Below are positions 11,601-22,085 of a stretch of DNA of 64,000 bases, one piece after another. The stretch covers positions 12,057,501 to 12,121,500 of the forward strand of contig NC_064447.1 of NCBI RefSeq assembly GCF_023343835.1, written 5' to 3'. Made by a program: the position numbers and the translations under genes. Under the pieces are notes generated by a model, which was not told the origin of the DNA, searched no databases, and worked only from the letters and a program-made list of their open reading frames with translations. Source of the DNA: Lagopus muta (taxonomy: Eukaryota; Chordata; Aves; Galliformes; Phasianidae). Numbering within the stretch: position 1 is the first letter of the stretch; every line of letters begins with the position of its first letter.

Positions 11601-14327
11601 GAAGGCAAATGCATTCCTCTGTGCCGGGAGCAGGAATTTTTCAAAGCCCGCAATTATCGTGCTTTGCTGGGGGAAGCGAGCAGCTCCCACGCAGGTGGGA
11701 TGGGATTGCAACGTGATGCCAGCCCTGCCTTGGCTCCCCGTGGGCAACATGGCGTGTGCCGAGCACCCGCTGCCCTGTGTGCCCCAGGACTGGGATGTTT
11801 CTTTAGCAATTCTGCTACGGCAGGAAACAGTGGGTTTGGATGGTTTTTTGGATGGCTTTTTGGATGTTTTTTTGGGTGGTTTGGGCTCGCTGGCTCCAGG
11901 ATTTCTGCATGATGGCCACTTTCCTCCCTCTTCTCTTTCAAGTGCAGTTTCCCCAGGCTGCGCTCCAACATCCTAAGGATACAGTACTGAGACAACTAGG
12001 AATGCCCCCCAGAGCAAGGACGGGAAAAGCCCCATAACTCTTCCCCAGGGCTGCCTGTCCTCAGCCTTGGCTGCATTGCACAGAGCACTGAGCAGAGAAC
12101 GGGGTTCTGCCCTCTGCGCAGAGAGAAGCAGGAAGGAGAAGGGGTGCCCGCTGCCCTGAGAGCACTGCGGTGCAATGGGACAGAGCACAGGAAACGGGGC
12201 CTATTGTAGGCAGAACAAAGGGCGGCCGGGAGGAACACAATAGCTATTCCCTCTATCTGCCAGGGGCAGGCTGGAGGTACCTGCCAGATTTAATCCTTTC
12301 TTGCAAAGGAGGAGGTTTGGAGGGGGAGAGAGATGCTGCATCAGGGAAGGAACTTCCCCTCAGCACACCCGAAGTGAGACGGGCTTGACTCAGAGCCAGA
12401 GAGACGTTGGAGCCCACCACAAACCACAGGGCACAAACACCCATCCCCAGCCGGGTGGTGATGCAGGAGGGATGGGGAGGAGCCGCACTGCGCCGACACC
12501 AAAACACGTCTCCAAATCTGAAGGAGCCCAGGGTGGACCCAAGCCTGGAGGAGCCCCATAGATTCCCAAAGGCAGAGGTTGCGGGCAGTGCAGGAAGCAC
12601 AGAGCCGACAACAGCAGCACGGGATGCCCCCGCAGGAGCTGGCGGTGCCGCCGGCTCTCACAGCCCCTCGTCCTCAAGTGCCACACAAGGGCCATCACTC
12701 AGCGCGCGGCTGTCGGGCGGGCACCTCACGGGCTGCAGCCCCCCTGGCTTCGTGGCCCTCATCTCTAGGCAACCTGACCTGAACACGGCCGGCTCCGGCT
12801 CCCCCGTTCCCATGGAAAGTGCCACACAAGAGGCTGCGAAGCCTTTTCTCTGCGCCGGGAGAAAAGGGGCTTTGTTAGCGTGCCCAGGGGGACAGCGTGA
12901 GAGCCGAGGCGCGGGGCTCTGGGAATCCAAACGGACAAACGGAGCAAAACAAAGCAAAAAAAAGAAAACAAAAAACCAGAAGAAAGCCGGAGCTCACTGG
13001 AGGGGGGGACGGGGGGCGAGAAGAGCAGCCATTCCCAGGATCAACTGTAGGTGCTCAAAGAGCGTTCGCTCCCCCCCCATCCCCCCCACAGCTCTCCACC
13101 CCCTTCGCAGTGACAGCGGAGCATAATAGAGGTTTCCATTAAATAACCGCATCAGGGAGGGAGGCAGAGCCGCTGCCAAACCCCGAGCAGAAAGAGGGAA
13201 AAGATCCCCAGGGGATAAAACACGGTAAAATACATTAAAGGGAAAATAATCTGCGGTGCTCGGGGCGGCCGGCAGGGCCCGACGCAGCCGAGGAAGAAGG
13301 CAGGGACCCGTCGGTCCCAACCGCCGCCACTTCGGGCTTCCGACAAACAGCGAAGAGCTGAGCTCCGGGCCAGGAGGAAACACGTGAAGACAGTCGGATG
13401 GGGAGGTTAGGACCGGGCTTCACTGGCTCGGGAAGCTGCCTACGGCTAGGAAAAGTGTCTCAAGAGCAGATGGCCAGGCACATTTCCTAAGGAAATGCTT
13501 TTTTTTTCCCTTTCTTGTAAGTTTGGTTCCAATACTTGAAGGACAGCGAAAGTGTCAGCCCGTGCAGACGGCGGGGTGCCGGGGAGGCTGGGCTGGAGCC
13601 GGAGCCCCCAGTGCTGCCCAGCTCCTGGCACGGCCCTAGGGAGAGGGGGGGGGGGGAAAGAAATGGGGGGGAATGGCCCTGCACCGTGCCTCAGTTTCCC
13701 CAGCGGAAAGCAGCTTAAGGAGAAGAACCCTCCGCGGGAGCTCAGAGCTTTTTGGGTCTGACCGCTCAGTGAGGGGCGGCCAAGCTCCTCCCGTCGCTCC
13801 CACTTCCCGAAGCCAACCCGCATCTCTCCCCTTCCCGAAAGCCACCAACCCGACCTCGGAACCCCCCGGTAACCCGGAGGGGCGCGCAAAGAGGAGGCTG
13901 GCAGCGGCGCGGACCCGCTGGCACCTGCCGGGCGCGACCTTACCATGTCGCGGTTGCGGGAGATCCAGGTGTCGAGCAGCAGCTCCAGCCGCGCTTTGTG
14001 GAACTTTTTGGTGGTTTTGACGGCGATGAAGACGTCGCGGGGGGAGATGTCCTCGGCTGGCGGCCGCGGGGGGCTCGGCGGGGCGGCGGGCAGCTCGCGG
14101 CGTGCCCGGCTCAGCCGCCCAAAGTAGTCGGCGAAGCTGCGGAGGCCCGGAGCCCCCTGCCCCGCCGGCCGGGCAGCCCCCAGGCTCTGCAGCGCCCGCT
14201 GAGCCCCGCCGGCTTCTCCCCGAGCCAGCCCCGGCCTGCCCGGCGGCTCCACCATGAGCACCAGCAGGCAGGTGAACATGGAGCCCACGAGGGACAGGAG
14301 CAGCTTCCTCCCGCAGCTCTTCAGCAT
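5597..14327 (-). CDS. LFNG: Lunatic fringe, O-fucosylpeptide 3-beta-N-acetylglucosaminyltransferase (8 coding exons)
   Basis: This Golgi type II glycosyltransferase transfers GlcNAc from UDP-GlcNAc to O-fucose on Notch EGF repeats and so tunes Delta versus Jagged signalling; it oscillates in the segmentation clock. Reading the minus strand, exons 14327-13944, 8073-8025, 7367-7268, 7077-6924, 6789-6704, 6434-6269, 5860-5775 and 5663-5597 join in frame with GT-AG introns. They give 363 residues plus TAG, which is the length I recall for the chicken protein. Visible features are a signal anchor (about residues 8-27), a proline-rich stem, a proprotein-convertase motif RARR (74-77), an N-glycosylation sequon at N151, the metal-binding DDD triad (184-186), a WFATGGAGF block (235-243) and a PDDCTIG block whose second Asp (274) is the presumed catalytic base. 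The start is the conserved MLKSCGRK. An open in-frame extension upstream lies before the predicted transcription start and was not used. Nothing is broken or truncated. Confidence 0.97.
5775..5860 (-). CDS. LFNG: LFNG coding exon 7
   Basis: The exon encodes residues 314-341 (begins [13 protein letters not shown]) plus two bases of Arg342. The acceptor is CCCCCAG and the donor GTGAGA. It forms part of the C-terminal fringe-specific region. Confidence 0.95.
6269..6434 (-). CDS. LFNG: LFNG coding exon 6 (catalytic Asp)
   Basis: The exon encodes residues 258-313, including the PDDCTIG motif (272-278) with the presumed catalytic base Asp274, and the FHSHLE segment. The donor is CAG|GTAACC, the weakest in the gene at positions +4 to +6. 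Confidence 0.96.
6704..6789 (-). CDS. LFNG: LFNG coding exon 5
   Basis: The exon encodes residues 230-257 and two bases of Ser258. It includes the conserved [14 protein letters not shown] acceptor-binding block. The first codon is CAC (His230). The acceptor is CTCACAG and the donor GTAAGA. Confidence 0.95.
6924..7077 (-). CDS. LFNG: LFNG coding exon 4 (DDD metal-binding motif)
   Basis: The exon encodes residues 178-229. It begins [11 protein letters not shown], where D184-D186 form the Mn2+/UDP-sugar binding DxD-type motif of the fringe family, and ends RISENKM at a GTGAGA donor in phase 0. Confidence 0.96.
7152..7232. repeat. Short minisatellite in LFNG intron 3 side of exon 4
   Basis: About 2.5 copies of a unit of about 32 bp occur with the shared core ATGAATT(A/G)...GCCCC...AAATGCAACCC. 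The copies lie in the intron between LFNG exons 3 and 4. Confidence 0.75.
7268..7367 (-). CDS. LFNG: LFNG coding exon 3
   Basis: The exon encodes residues 145-178 and contains the N-glycosylation sequon N151-C-S. It runs from a CTCAG acceptor to a GTAAGG donor and closes within the Lys178 codon (AA|G). Confidence 0.95.
8025..8073 (-). CDS. LFNG: LFNG coding exon 2 (49 nt)
   Basis: This very short exon encodes [16 protein letters not shown] plus the first base of the next Arg codon. Its acceptor is CTTTCAG and its donor GTGAGT. The TDGED segment follows the first strand of the GT31 fold. The exon is recognised only because both junctions restore the fringe protein in frame. Confidence 0.95.
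8463..8635 (-). mobile_element. CR1 LINE 3'-end fragment in LFNG intron 1
   Basis: Read on the minus strand it runs from a CCCGGGGAGG region through AGGCCAGGCTGGATGGGG to the CATTCTATGATTG end. Insertion is in the same sense as LFNG transcription. The outer boundary near 8635 is approximate. Confidence 0.9.
8641..8727. repeat. Tandem duplication in LFNG intron 1
   Basis: Copy one (8641-8687, 47 bp) and copy two (8688-8727, 40 bp) share CATAGGTGCCCACTG at one end and GGAGGTCACTGTCTCCTGTT at the other. Copy two lacks seven bases. It abuts the CR1 fragment. Confidence 0.88.
11833..11884. repeat. (TTTTTGGATGG)n minisatellite-like repeat
   Basis: About four units of a 10-12 bp TTTTTTGGATGG motif lie in LFNG intron 1. 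Confidence 0.8.
13944..14327 (-). CDS. LFNG: LFNG coding exon 1 (signal anchor, stem, start of catalytic domain)
   Basis: This exon encodes residues 1-128. It carries a short cytoplasmic tail, one hydrophobic membrane anchor, a Gly/Ala/Pro-rich stem, the RARR convertase site and the first strand of the fringe domain (DVFIAVKTT). It ends with ATG directly before a GTAAGG donor in phase 0. It lies wholly in a CpG island. Confidence 0.96.
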
Positions 14328-14439
14328 CCTCCTCCTCCTCGCTGCCACCTCCACCGCCCTGCCCGGCCCCGCTCCGCGCCGCCACCGGCCGCCTTCCGTC
14401 CGCACCTCCGCCGTCCCCCGCCGCGCCGCCGCCGCCGCC

Positions 14440-14445
14440 TTTAAA
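14440..14445 (-). promoter_or_regulatory. LFNG: LFNG TATA-like box with adjacent GC boxes
   Basis: TTTAAA sits 113 bp upstream of the LFNG ATG in otherwise very GC-rich DNA. GGGGCGGGG-type Sp1 sites on the minus strand lie immediately upstream (14449-14460). A start of transcription about 30 nt downstream (near 14412) would leave a 5' UTR of about 85 nt and exclude upstream ATGs at 14493 and 14660. Confidence 0.6.
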
Positions 14446-14489
14446 CTGCCCCCGCCCCGCCCGGGGAGGGACCGGCGCCGGCACCGCCT

Positions 14490-14499
14490 CCACGCGTGG
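14490..14499 (-). promoter_or_regulatory. LFNG: Palindromic HES/HEY class C site (CCACGCGTGG)
   Basis: The perfect palindrome contains CACGCG on both strands, the class C E-box preferred by HES/HEY repressors. It is 45 bp upstream of the TATA-like box. Hes7 is known to repress Lfng in the mouse clock, so this is a plausible site of that input; binding is inferred. Confidence 0.5.
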
Positions 14500-14533
14500 C
14501 CGCGGGGCGTGGGCAGAGCCCCATCCCCTCTCT

Positions 14534-14611
14534 CCATCCCCATCTTTCCATCCCCATCCGCATCCTCATCCCCATCCTCATTCCCATCTTCATCCTCATT
14601 CACATCCCCAG
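14534..14611. repeat. Imperfect (CATCCC/CATCCT)n repeat upstream of LFNG
   Basis: About 78 bp of degenerate CATCCC, CATCCT and CATTCC hexamers lie immediately outside the CpG island, some 200-285 bp upstream of the LFNG start codon. The minus strand is GGATG-rich. Confidence 0.8.
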
Positions 14612-17600
14612 CCCCTCTCACTGCCTGCCCCGCTCCAGCTGCTCTCTGCCCATGGGTCATGTCCTGCGTGGATCCCCCCCCATGTCCCTTTCTGGTAGGT
14701 GGCTACTGCCCACTTCCCTTGCCATCCCTCTGAGGTGTGGGGTGGGAGCACCGTGATCCCCACTTGCAGATGAGCAGAATTTCCCTAAGCCTCACACACA
14801 GCTGTGTCCAGCAGAGCTGTGCTCAGCCTGACAACATCCAGGCTGGCTTAAAAAATAATAATAATAAAAAAGAAAAAAACAAGTGGCACTTCTCTTGCTT
14901 CCACCAAGTGCCAGGTTCAGAAGGAAGCCCGACACCCCCTGCTTGAGCAGATCTGGCTGACCCCTATGCTATGTGCTATGTGCCATGTGATGGGCAGCCC
15001 CACGACGCAGGCCGAAAATGAACCCTGTCTAGGTGCCCCCACGGCTGCCAGCAGTGGCAACGATGCTGTGCTGTGATGCTGTGTTCCCAGAGAGAAGTGG
15101 GGGCTGAAGGGGAATGCTGGGCTGAGAGCTGCTCCAGGCTCTTGTGCCACCAACCTGCTCTATTACTGACACCAACAGCAGGGCCTCTTTTCCCTCTTTT
15201 CCCAGGCTTGGGGTTGTCTCTCTTACCGTGTGTGCTGAAGGGAGGCAGATTTGGGTTTGGGCCTGGGCTGCTCTGCAATGCCATAATCAGGGGCTGCCAC
15301 ATTTTTGGGCAGGGCTCTTGTCCAACTCGCATTTTTCCTGCCGTCACGTGTTCCATTCATCTCTGGCACTGCATAAACAATGCTATAATACCAGGCAGGA
15401 CGAAGCAGGGAGGCTGCTTCCTCAGGCAAGCCCCAGCATTGGCCTTCCCCTGCTTTTGGGATATGTATCACCCTGCTCAGCTCTCTAACACTGTACCCGT
15501 GGCCAAAAGTGCTGCGGAAGACTGTAGGCACAGCTTTGGAGTTGTATGGCACTGCCTGTGGCTGAGGAGGGACACGTCCTGCCAAAGAAGTGTCCCATAA
15601 TAAAGGGAAGGAAAAAAAAAAATAAATAAGCAGTTGGACCCTACAAACACAGGAACCAAATCCCACACTTGCCACTTCCCACTATTGCTGAAGCCCAGCC
15701 TTTGAGCCTGTTTTCTTTTCCTCGTCTCCTTTTGTCTCCAACCCGATGGCACAGCAACTGCAGCTCGAGAGGCAGCTGAAAAGCCCGAGCAGCAAAACCC
15801 TGAGCAAAGAAAGAGCGCCTTTCTCCAGGAGCCAAAAGGGGAGGACACGCACTTGTCCCCCGACAGCTGCTCACAGCCCCGGGGTGGCTGGGGACACGCG
15901 CCGCGGGCAGATGTTGGGGTCCCGGTCGGTGCCATGGGGTGGGCGACAATGTGGGCTCTGTGCACCCAGAACACGGAGCCAGGGGCTGAAAGCCACCGTG
16001 CTGCTGGCATAAGGGTCCCCTGGGGCCAGTCCTTATCTCATTCCTGGGCTGGCATGCTGCAGTGCTGGAGGAAGGCTTTCTTTTGTTGGCACTGCCTCGC
16101 TGGAGCGCAGCTCCCTGGGGATCAGCTGTGTCCCTACAGGTTTCCTATCCCGGCACCTGGCCTCCTTGATCAGCCCTCACCCAGCAAGGGCAATGTCTGC
16201 AGCACTGGGATGATGGGATGAGTGGTACCCAAAGGGACAGGGTGATGGGGTGAAGAGTTGAGAGGTCCCCATGGGAACCCCGCTGTGCGGTTCCAAGCTG
16301 AGCAGCCAGGCAGCAGGCAGAGGCACCACACCAGCTCTGTCCCACTGCAAATTAACCCCACCAAAACCCCGCATTGATTTTCCCTGGCTGCATTCACCCC
16401 GTACCAACCCAGGGCAGGGGCTGGTGTGGGCCATCTCTCTTTCAGCCACACCATGGGATTAGGTTTCTTTAAATTGGTTTAAACCCACTGCATCACCTCC
16501 CCTGCCGCAGCCTGACCCCGGTGCTCGATAGGTGGTCCCTAAGAGGCTCACAGCTCCTTGGGGATGTTAAAAGGGGTAAATAAATCCCCCATAATAAAGT
16601 GCTCAGGTCATCGGGAAGAAGCACAGCACTGGAGCTGTGGATTGCTTCGAGATTGTATCGAAAAAAGGGGTTAAAAGTTTTGTTGGACACAGACTTCACC
16701 ATGATCATGGTGTTGTGGGAATTCAATGGAGTTTGGCCCCATGCATTGGGATGTGCAATGGAGGAGGAGGGTGGCTGCGAGCCACGTTGCTGCTGCTCAC
16801 CCCATTCCCCACCTTTTTTTTTTTTCTTTTTTCTTTCTGGGATTTTCTGACAGCACAAAAGAGACTTTGCATCAATTACTGGTAGGAAGCCGGCAGCGTC
16901 CCACAGCAGAGTTCTGTGCTGCCAGCCTGGGTTTGGTTAACTTCCCATTGTGTGCATCAGGGAATGGGCAGCGCTATTCAGACCCAAGGCAGGAGTCATT
17001 TTTTCTTCACATATTGGGGTTTCCTAACTCCTCTGTGAACATAAAATCTCCCCACCCCACTGTAGGGCAGTGCCATTGGTGAATGCTGAGCTGTCCCCAT
17101 CTCTACCATTGGCGGCCCCCAACCTGTGGGTGCTGAGCTGTCGCTGTCTCCATCCTTGGCTGTCCCCAACCTCCTCCAGCTCCAAAGACCCAATCTGAAC
17201 CCCACGACCCCTCCGCAGCCCCAGACCCAAAGGCTTCTCCCTTACCCCTCGGGTCCCCTCGGGTTTTGGGGACAGGGCGATGCGCTCAGGGAGCGCTGAG
17301 ATCCCATGGGGCCGGGGGTCTATAGAAATGCAAAGCGTTATTATTTCCCTGGGCTGAAGCAGAGGCCTGAGAAAGGTTGAGTGAGAGAGGCAGCGAGCGG
17401 GGAACAGCGGGGGATTTAGATCCTGAAAGAGAGAGGGGGAAAAAGCGGGCGAAGAGCCCCATTGTGTGACGGGCAGGGGGGGTCACGAGTGAGTTAAACT
17501 GGTTAATGTATTGGAGCAGCTTCCTCCGAGCTGCTGGGGGAAAGCAGAGCCCTGCAACAAAAGGCTGGGGGAGCATTCTTGTGGGGAAAGTGGGCTCTCT

Positions 17601-18029
17601 TTAAAAGGATTTGATTTCTTTTCTGTCAGTTGAATGGAATTTGGTGGTGACTCCTTCAGGTCTAAGAATTTCGGGCTTTGGTGGTGGCGGGAGGGGACAG
17701 TCCCCCCCCTCATCTCCATCCCACATTCTTCTCCCACCAGAGCCATTTCCAACCCCACTGCCCCCAGATCAAGGCCCCATTGCTGGGAAGGGTTTGAGGA
17801 CTCATGGACACACTGGAAGAAAGGCGGGGGCACAGGAGGGTGGACAGCATAGCTCCTCATGCTCGCCATTCAGCTGGGATGAGGGGAGATGAAATGGGGG
17901 GCACTCACTGGGTCAGTGCCCCTCCTGGGGCTCCATGGCCAGGTTGTAAGGTGTGCTTTCCTTGGGGGAATAGATTTGCTGTTTAAAATAATGGTGAATA
18001 GGCATGGAAGGGAGAGTGCACTGAGGATG

Positions 18030-18055
18030 AACAGACAGACAGACAGACAGACAGA
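18030..18055. repeat. (ACAG)6 microsatellite
   Basis: An ACAG tetranucleotide array of about six copies. A similar, independent array is present near 22.67 kb. Confidence 0.93.
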
Positions 18056-18784
18056 GCTCCCAGCTCACACCAGTGCTGGTACCTCAGAATTCCCCAGATG
18101 GATGCATGGTGCTGGGGTTTCTGTCCCTAAGGCAGCAGGTCCAGAGCTGTCCTTCCCCTCCATCTCCACACCTACCCCAGTAAATCCCCAGATCTCCCCC
18201 TCCCAGATTCCCTCATGATGGACAGGGTGCCATTCTCTCCTCCCTGCTCACAGCCACCTGCACCTCCAGGTCCCCCAAACCTGATGGTGCAGAAGGATCC
18301 AGGATCCTTTTGGTTCCTTGCCCCAAGCATAAACACCTCTGCTGCTCCCCAGGGAAACCAGGGCTGCCTCAGAGCTCCTGCATTCACACACATCAGATAT
18401 GTGTCACCATGGCTATTTCCAATCCCCAGGGTACGTGGTTTCTCTGCAGGCTCCCACAGCTCCTTGGCTTCTCCATCACCCCGTTGCTGAGCACTCTGCA
18501 ACATTCACCCACCACTTTCCCTGCCTTCCCTTGGTGGTCTCTGAAAGCCCCTTCCCCACGTCTCACACCCCCAGGAAATCTCTTGCTCCTTTCCCACCTC
18601 CCCCCCCCAGCAAAGGGGATTAAAAACCACAGTTCATTTTTCATGTGATGTTAGTATAAATTGGAATTTCGCTGCTCTGGTTTCCGGGAGCCAAAGCTGA
18701 GAGGGTGGTATGAGCGCGGTGCGGGGCAGCGAGGAGGAGGGGGGAGGTGGGAAGTGAACAGGGAAAAGGAGGTGGGGGGGACGG

Positions 18785-19085
18785 CTTGCGGGGGTGTGGA
18801 CAGGATTAAAACATCCCATTAGAATTTCTGTTTTTGGAAAGCTCACAAAAATGTTGACATGCAGCATGACTAACATAGTGCAAATGTCAGCCCGGCGCTG
18901 CGAACGGGGGCCCTCGCTCTCCTCCCAACACCATGGCCCCCTTTTAAGGCAAAAACATACAATGAACGGCACAATGGCCAAATTCCAGTGAGCAGCGCTA
19001 ATTGTTCCTCTCTCACGTCGGGCTAATTGCTGCGCTGAAACCATTCGTGCCTGGCCTGGATCCCATGTGCTTTTACCCTTTAATT
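18785..19085. promoter_or_regulatory. Candidate distal enhancer (homeobox/SOX motif cluster)
   Basis: The unique, repeat-free segment has a repeated GCTAATTG (TAATTG at 18999-19004 and 19024-19029) and two ACAATG SOX-type cores (18958-18963, 18971-18976). Its long AT-rich motifs sit in mixed CpG context, as is typical of conserved vertebrate enhancers. Conservation cannot be tested here. Confidence 0.35.
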
Positions 19086-22015
19086 GGGAGCCGGGGCTGG
19101 GAATTGGGATGAGATAAAGGCAAGCAGGGTCTGGGTGCCCCAGTGTGAGGATGGAGACGTGCTGCTTGCCCCATAGAGCAGCCCAGTCCTGTGCAGGGCT
19201 CGAGATGTGCAGGGGGGCACTGGGATACTTCGGGTCCTGGTGAGCCTCATGTGATGGAGAAGCATTGGCAGCAGCGAATGCTTGCAAAGAACACCTTCAT
19301 CCAGCTGCCTGGGATCTGTCCCAGTGGGGTGCACGCAGTGGGGTGATGCACACAAGGAGGTGTGTGCAGCTCATCACCCAGTGCTGTAATTAGAAGGTCT
19401 GTCCCTTTGCAGACAGCGAGTTCAAAGCTTGATCAGGGGAACAATAGAAAGGCAGGAAATGCCTTACAGTGGCTGCCTATTGTCTTCCACCTTCTAGGGG
19501 AACTGGAAGTTTAACTATAGTCTTCCTCTTTCAGGTATTCCTGTAGGGTTTAGTCCTCAGAGGATGCGCCTGGACCACAGCATCATCCCGGTGCTGGGCT
19601 CCATTGTTCTGAAGAATGTGCACGTGGTTTTCCCCTTAGAATAGCTCCTCCGACACCCATGAGGGCCCCATGTGGCCAAAGGGTTTGCTCGTGTGGACAC
19701 CAAAGTGCATAGCCCAATGGCTCAGGGGGTTCAGCACAATCATTTCAGATTGCTGTGACAAGCCTGGGGATGAGGGATGTGCTTGGGCTCTGCATCTCTC
19801 CCAGCCCACGGCTCCCAGCTTTCAGGTCTCTAGAACACAGGCAGCATTTTGCCCAGCTGTGAATGAAGGGTGGAGATCAGCCATGAACAGAGGAAAAAAG
19901 CATCCAAGACAGAGAACCCCAAACTTCCAGGGTTCCCCAGCAAATCAGCATAGCAAGGGCAATCTTTGTGTTTCCATGAAAGCTTTTAAGTGCACACACA
20001 GCCTGAGGACAGGGATGTTGTCAGACACTGGAATTTACAGCAGCAATTTATTCAGAAAAAAAGGCTCCAGGTGAAAAGGGCTGAGCCTTGAAGAAGAGAG
20101 GAAGAATTTTCCATAGATGCAAGCAGAATACTTATAAGTCAGTATTTGTTCTTGCCGTCTTTCAGCCCAGCTGCTGCAGGATTGCCTTGTTCAGAAGAAC
20201 TCAGAACCACCCCTTAAACTTCATTAAAAATGTATTCTTAAGCCTCTGGGGAGTTAGCCTGTTGTGACAAATCCTTCCTTCCCTTGAAATCCACCCATGC
20301 CATGGGATGGCCTCATGGTGGCCAACCAAGAGCAGATGATCCTTTTGGGAAGAGAATATTTTCAGCCCCAAATGTAGAGAAGCCAGAACAAATCCACGTA
20401 GCAATAAGATGAGAAATCAGAACATTTCTTTCCATGTTCTTGTCCCCATGTTCTTGGTCTTGGATATTATTGATCCCAGGATACCCAAGCCCCACTAGTG
20501 CTTCTGCTTCCATCTGCTGGAACCTCCCACCGAGGTGCCCAGTGTGCGGTGCCCATCTGGGGGTCTGAGTGCTCCCCTTGGAATTACTCTCCCATATGTA
20601 CAAGCTCAGTGCAAAGAACCCAAGCAGGTGACAGGGAAAGATGTTCCCACCACCCAGAGCCCCCAGACCTGGATTTATTTGCACAAAGAGGAATCCAAAT
20701 ACTGAAGGAGGTACCCTGGGGCTCGTGGGCAGCCTGTGCCACCAGCTGTCTGGAGCCAAGGGGCAAGGGGGAATCCCAAGGGCTGGGAAACCACGGCAGA
20801 GATCTGTGCTGTCATTCTGTCACCTGGGGAGGGCTGATGTCAGTGGCTGTTCCAAAAGCCTGGTAGGAAAACACAAGGAAACTCTTTATTGCTACTCCCT
20901 GCAGCTTGAAAAGGTTCTTATCAGGAAGGGTGGAGGCAACATGATTTGTACTCTTGGAAGGGACAAGGCGTCCTCGGCAGGGTGATCGCTCCTCTCACTG
21001 CAGCCTCTGTACTGCGCCCCGTGAGTGTCCCCTGTCCCCTGACCTCAAAAGAGCACGCCTAAAAATGACAAGGGCATTTCTTTTGGGTTTATCTCAGGTG
21101 TTGTCCAAACAGGGAATGAGCAGCTATCCCCAGCTGGGAACCACCTGTGTATGAGTTATCCCCTCTGCTGGAGAAAGAACTTCAGCCAAAAAGGAGCTCT
21201 CCCAGTTTGTACAGTCAGAATAATGTGGTTTTTATTCTGGAACAAGCACAGAGCCCTTGTGCCGAGCAGGGAGCAGCCTGAGGGCTGGGCACTGACAAGC
21301 TGTCATTTCCCCCAAGCCCAAACTGGGGCAAATGCAAAAGCAAGACTCCAGCCTCTACCACAGGCAGGTGTTCCCCAGGACCATACTGCTGGTGCATCCC
21401 CAGGGACACAGATCAGCAATGCGTGGGGATAGAGGCTCCCGAGATGCTCATTACCACACTCTCCCCTTGCGCTGCGTGCCTGTCCCGTCTCTTTTTGGTT
21501 TAAACTCCTGACATCTCAATCCCCAGCCTGATGGAGTGCGTGGCTGTCAGCTCTGCCCACCCTAATCCGCTCATGGGGCTCCTAGGAGGGCTCTCAGGAA
21601 CCATGGAGGAGGTTTCTCCTTTTTCACATCTAGGAAATTCAAGAGCCGGTTTCACATTTGTTTTTCTTTCAAACTTGAGGCTTTGCAGATATTAAAATAT
21701 AATCCAGGAAGAATTTGTTTTGTGAGGGAACAGTGTGGGATCACCAAGGGGAGAAGGGTCATGGGGGAGTGCTGGGAGGTGGGGGAGCAAAGGGATTTTC
21801 ATTTCCCCTCTGAGTCCCTTTGGGATCAAAGCCTTTACCTCCCTGTCAGTGGCAGTGGGGACTACAGGATGCACTCGGGGCTTGTCGGCTGTGGTGAAGA
21901 CAAAAGGAATGCTCTTGGCAGGTCGTAAGAACTGCAGAAGAGGTGGGGACCATGGAGAAACGAGGAGAAAGGAGAGAGAACACTTGTCCTGGTACCAAGT
22001 TGTTGCTCTGGGTTA

Positions 22016-22085
22016 AAAACAAAACAAATCAAAACAGAAGAAAAACGAAAAACAACAAGAAAACAAACAACAACAACAACAAAAC
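22016..22085. repeat. A-rich (CAA)n low-complexity tract
   Basis: An AAAAC/AACAAC-rich stretch ends in five CAA units. Confidence 0.85.

Larger units (their letters stand above)
8074..13943 (-). other. LFNG: LFNG intron 1
   Basis: This 5.9-kb intron runs from donor GTAAGG to acceptor CTTTCAG. It contains a CR1 fragment (8463-8635), a tandem duplication (8641-8727), a GGATGG-type repeat near 11.85 kb, G runs near 13.64 kb and a CACGTG E-box at 13381-13386. No coding exon is recognised in it. The segment about 13110-13255 is AT-richer than its flanks. Confidence 0.9.
13850..14520. promoter_or_regulatory. LFNG: LFNG promoter and exon 1 CpG island
   Basis: CpG dinucleotides are very dense, with GC content well above the surroundings, over exon 1, the 5' UTR and the proximal promoter. 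CpG density falls sharply on the upstream side past 14520 and more gradually into intron 1. Confidence 0.85.

Noticed and set aside
11212-11976. 254-codon open frame inside LFNG intron 1
   Set aside because: It lies antisense in an intron and its end is built from the GGATGG-type repeat; no family resemblance.
12407-13126. 239-codon open frame antisense in LFNG intron 1
   Set aside because: Its C-terminal half comes from A-rich and CpG-rich low-complexity sequence and there is no domain.
13636-14493. Alternative-frame 285-codon ORF over LFNG exon 1
   Set aside because: It is a shadow frame of the GC-rich exon and its start lies upstream of the predicted transcription start.
15345-15350. CACGTG E-box about 1 kb upstream of LFNG as a clock element
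   Set aside because: CACGTG also occurs at 5587, 6909, 7063, 8022, 11516 and 13381, so a lone copy is not informative; kept only as a note in the intergenic entry.
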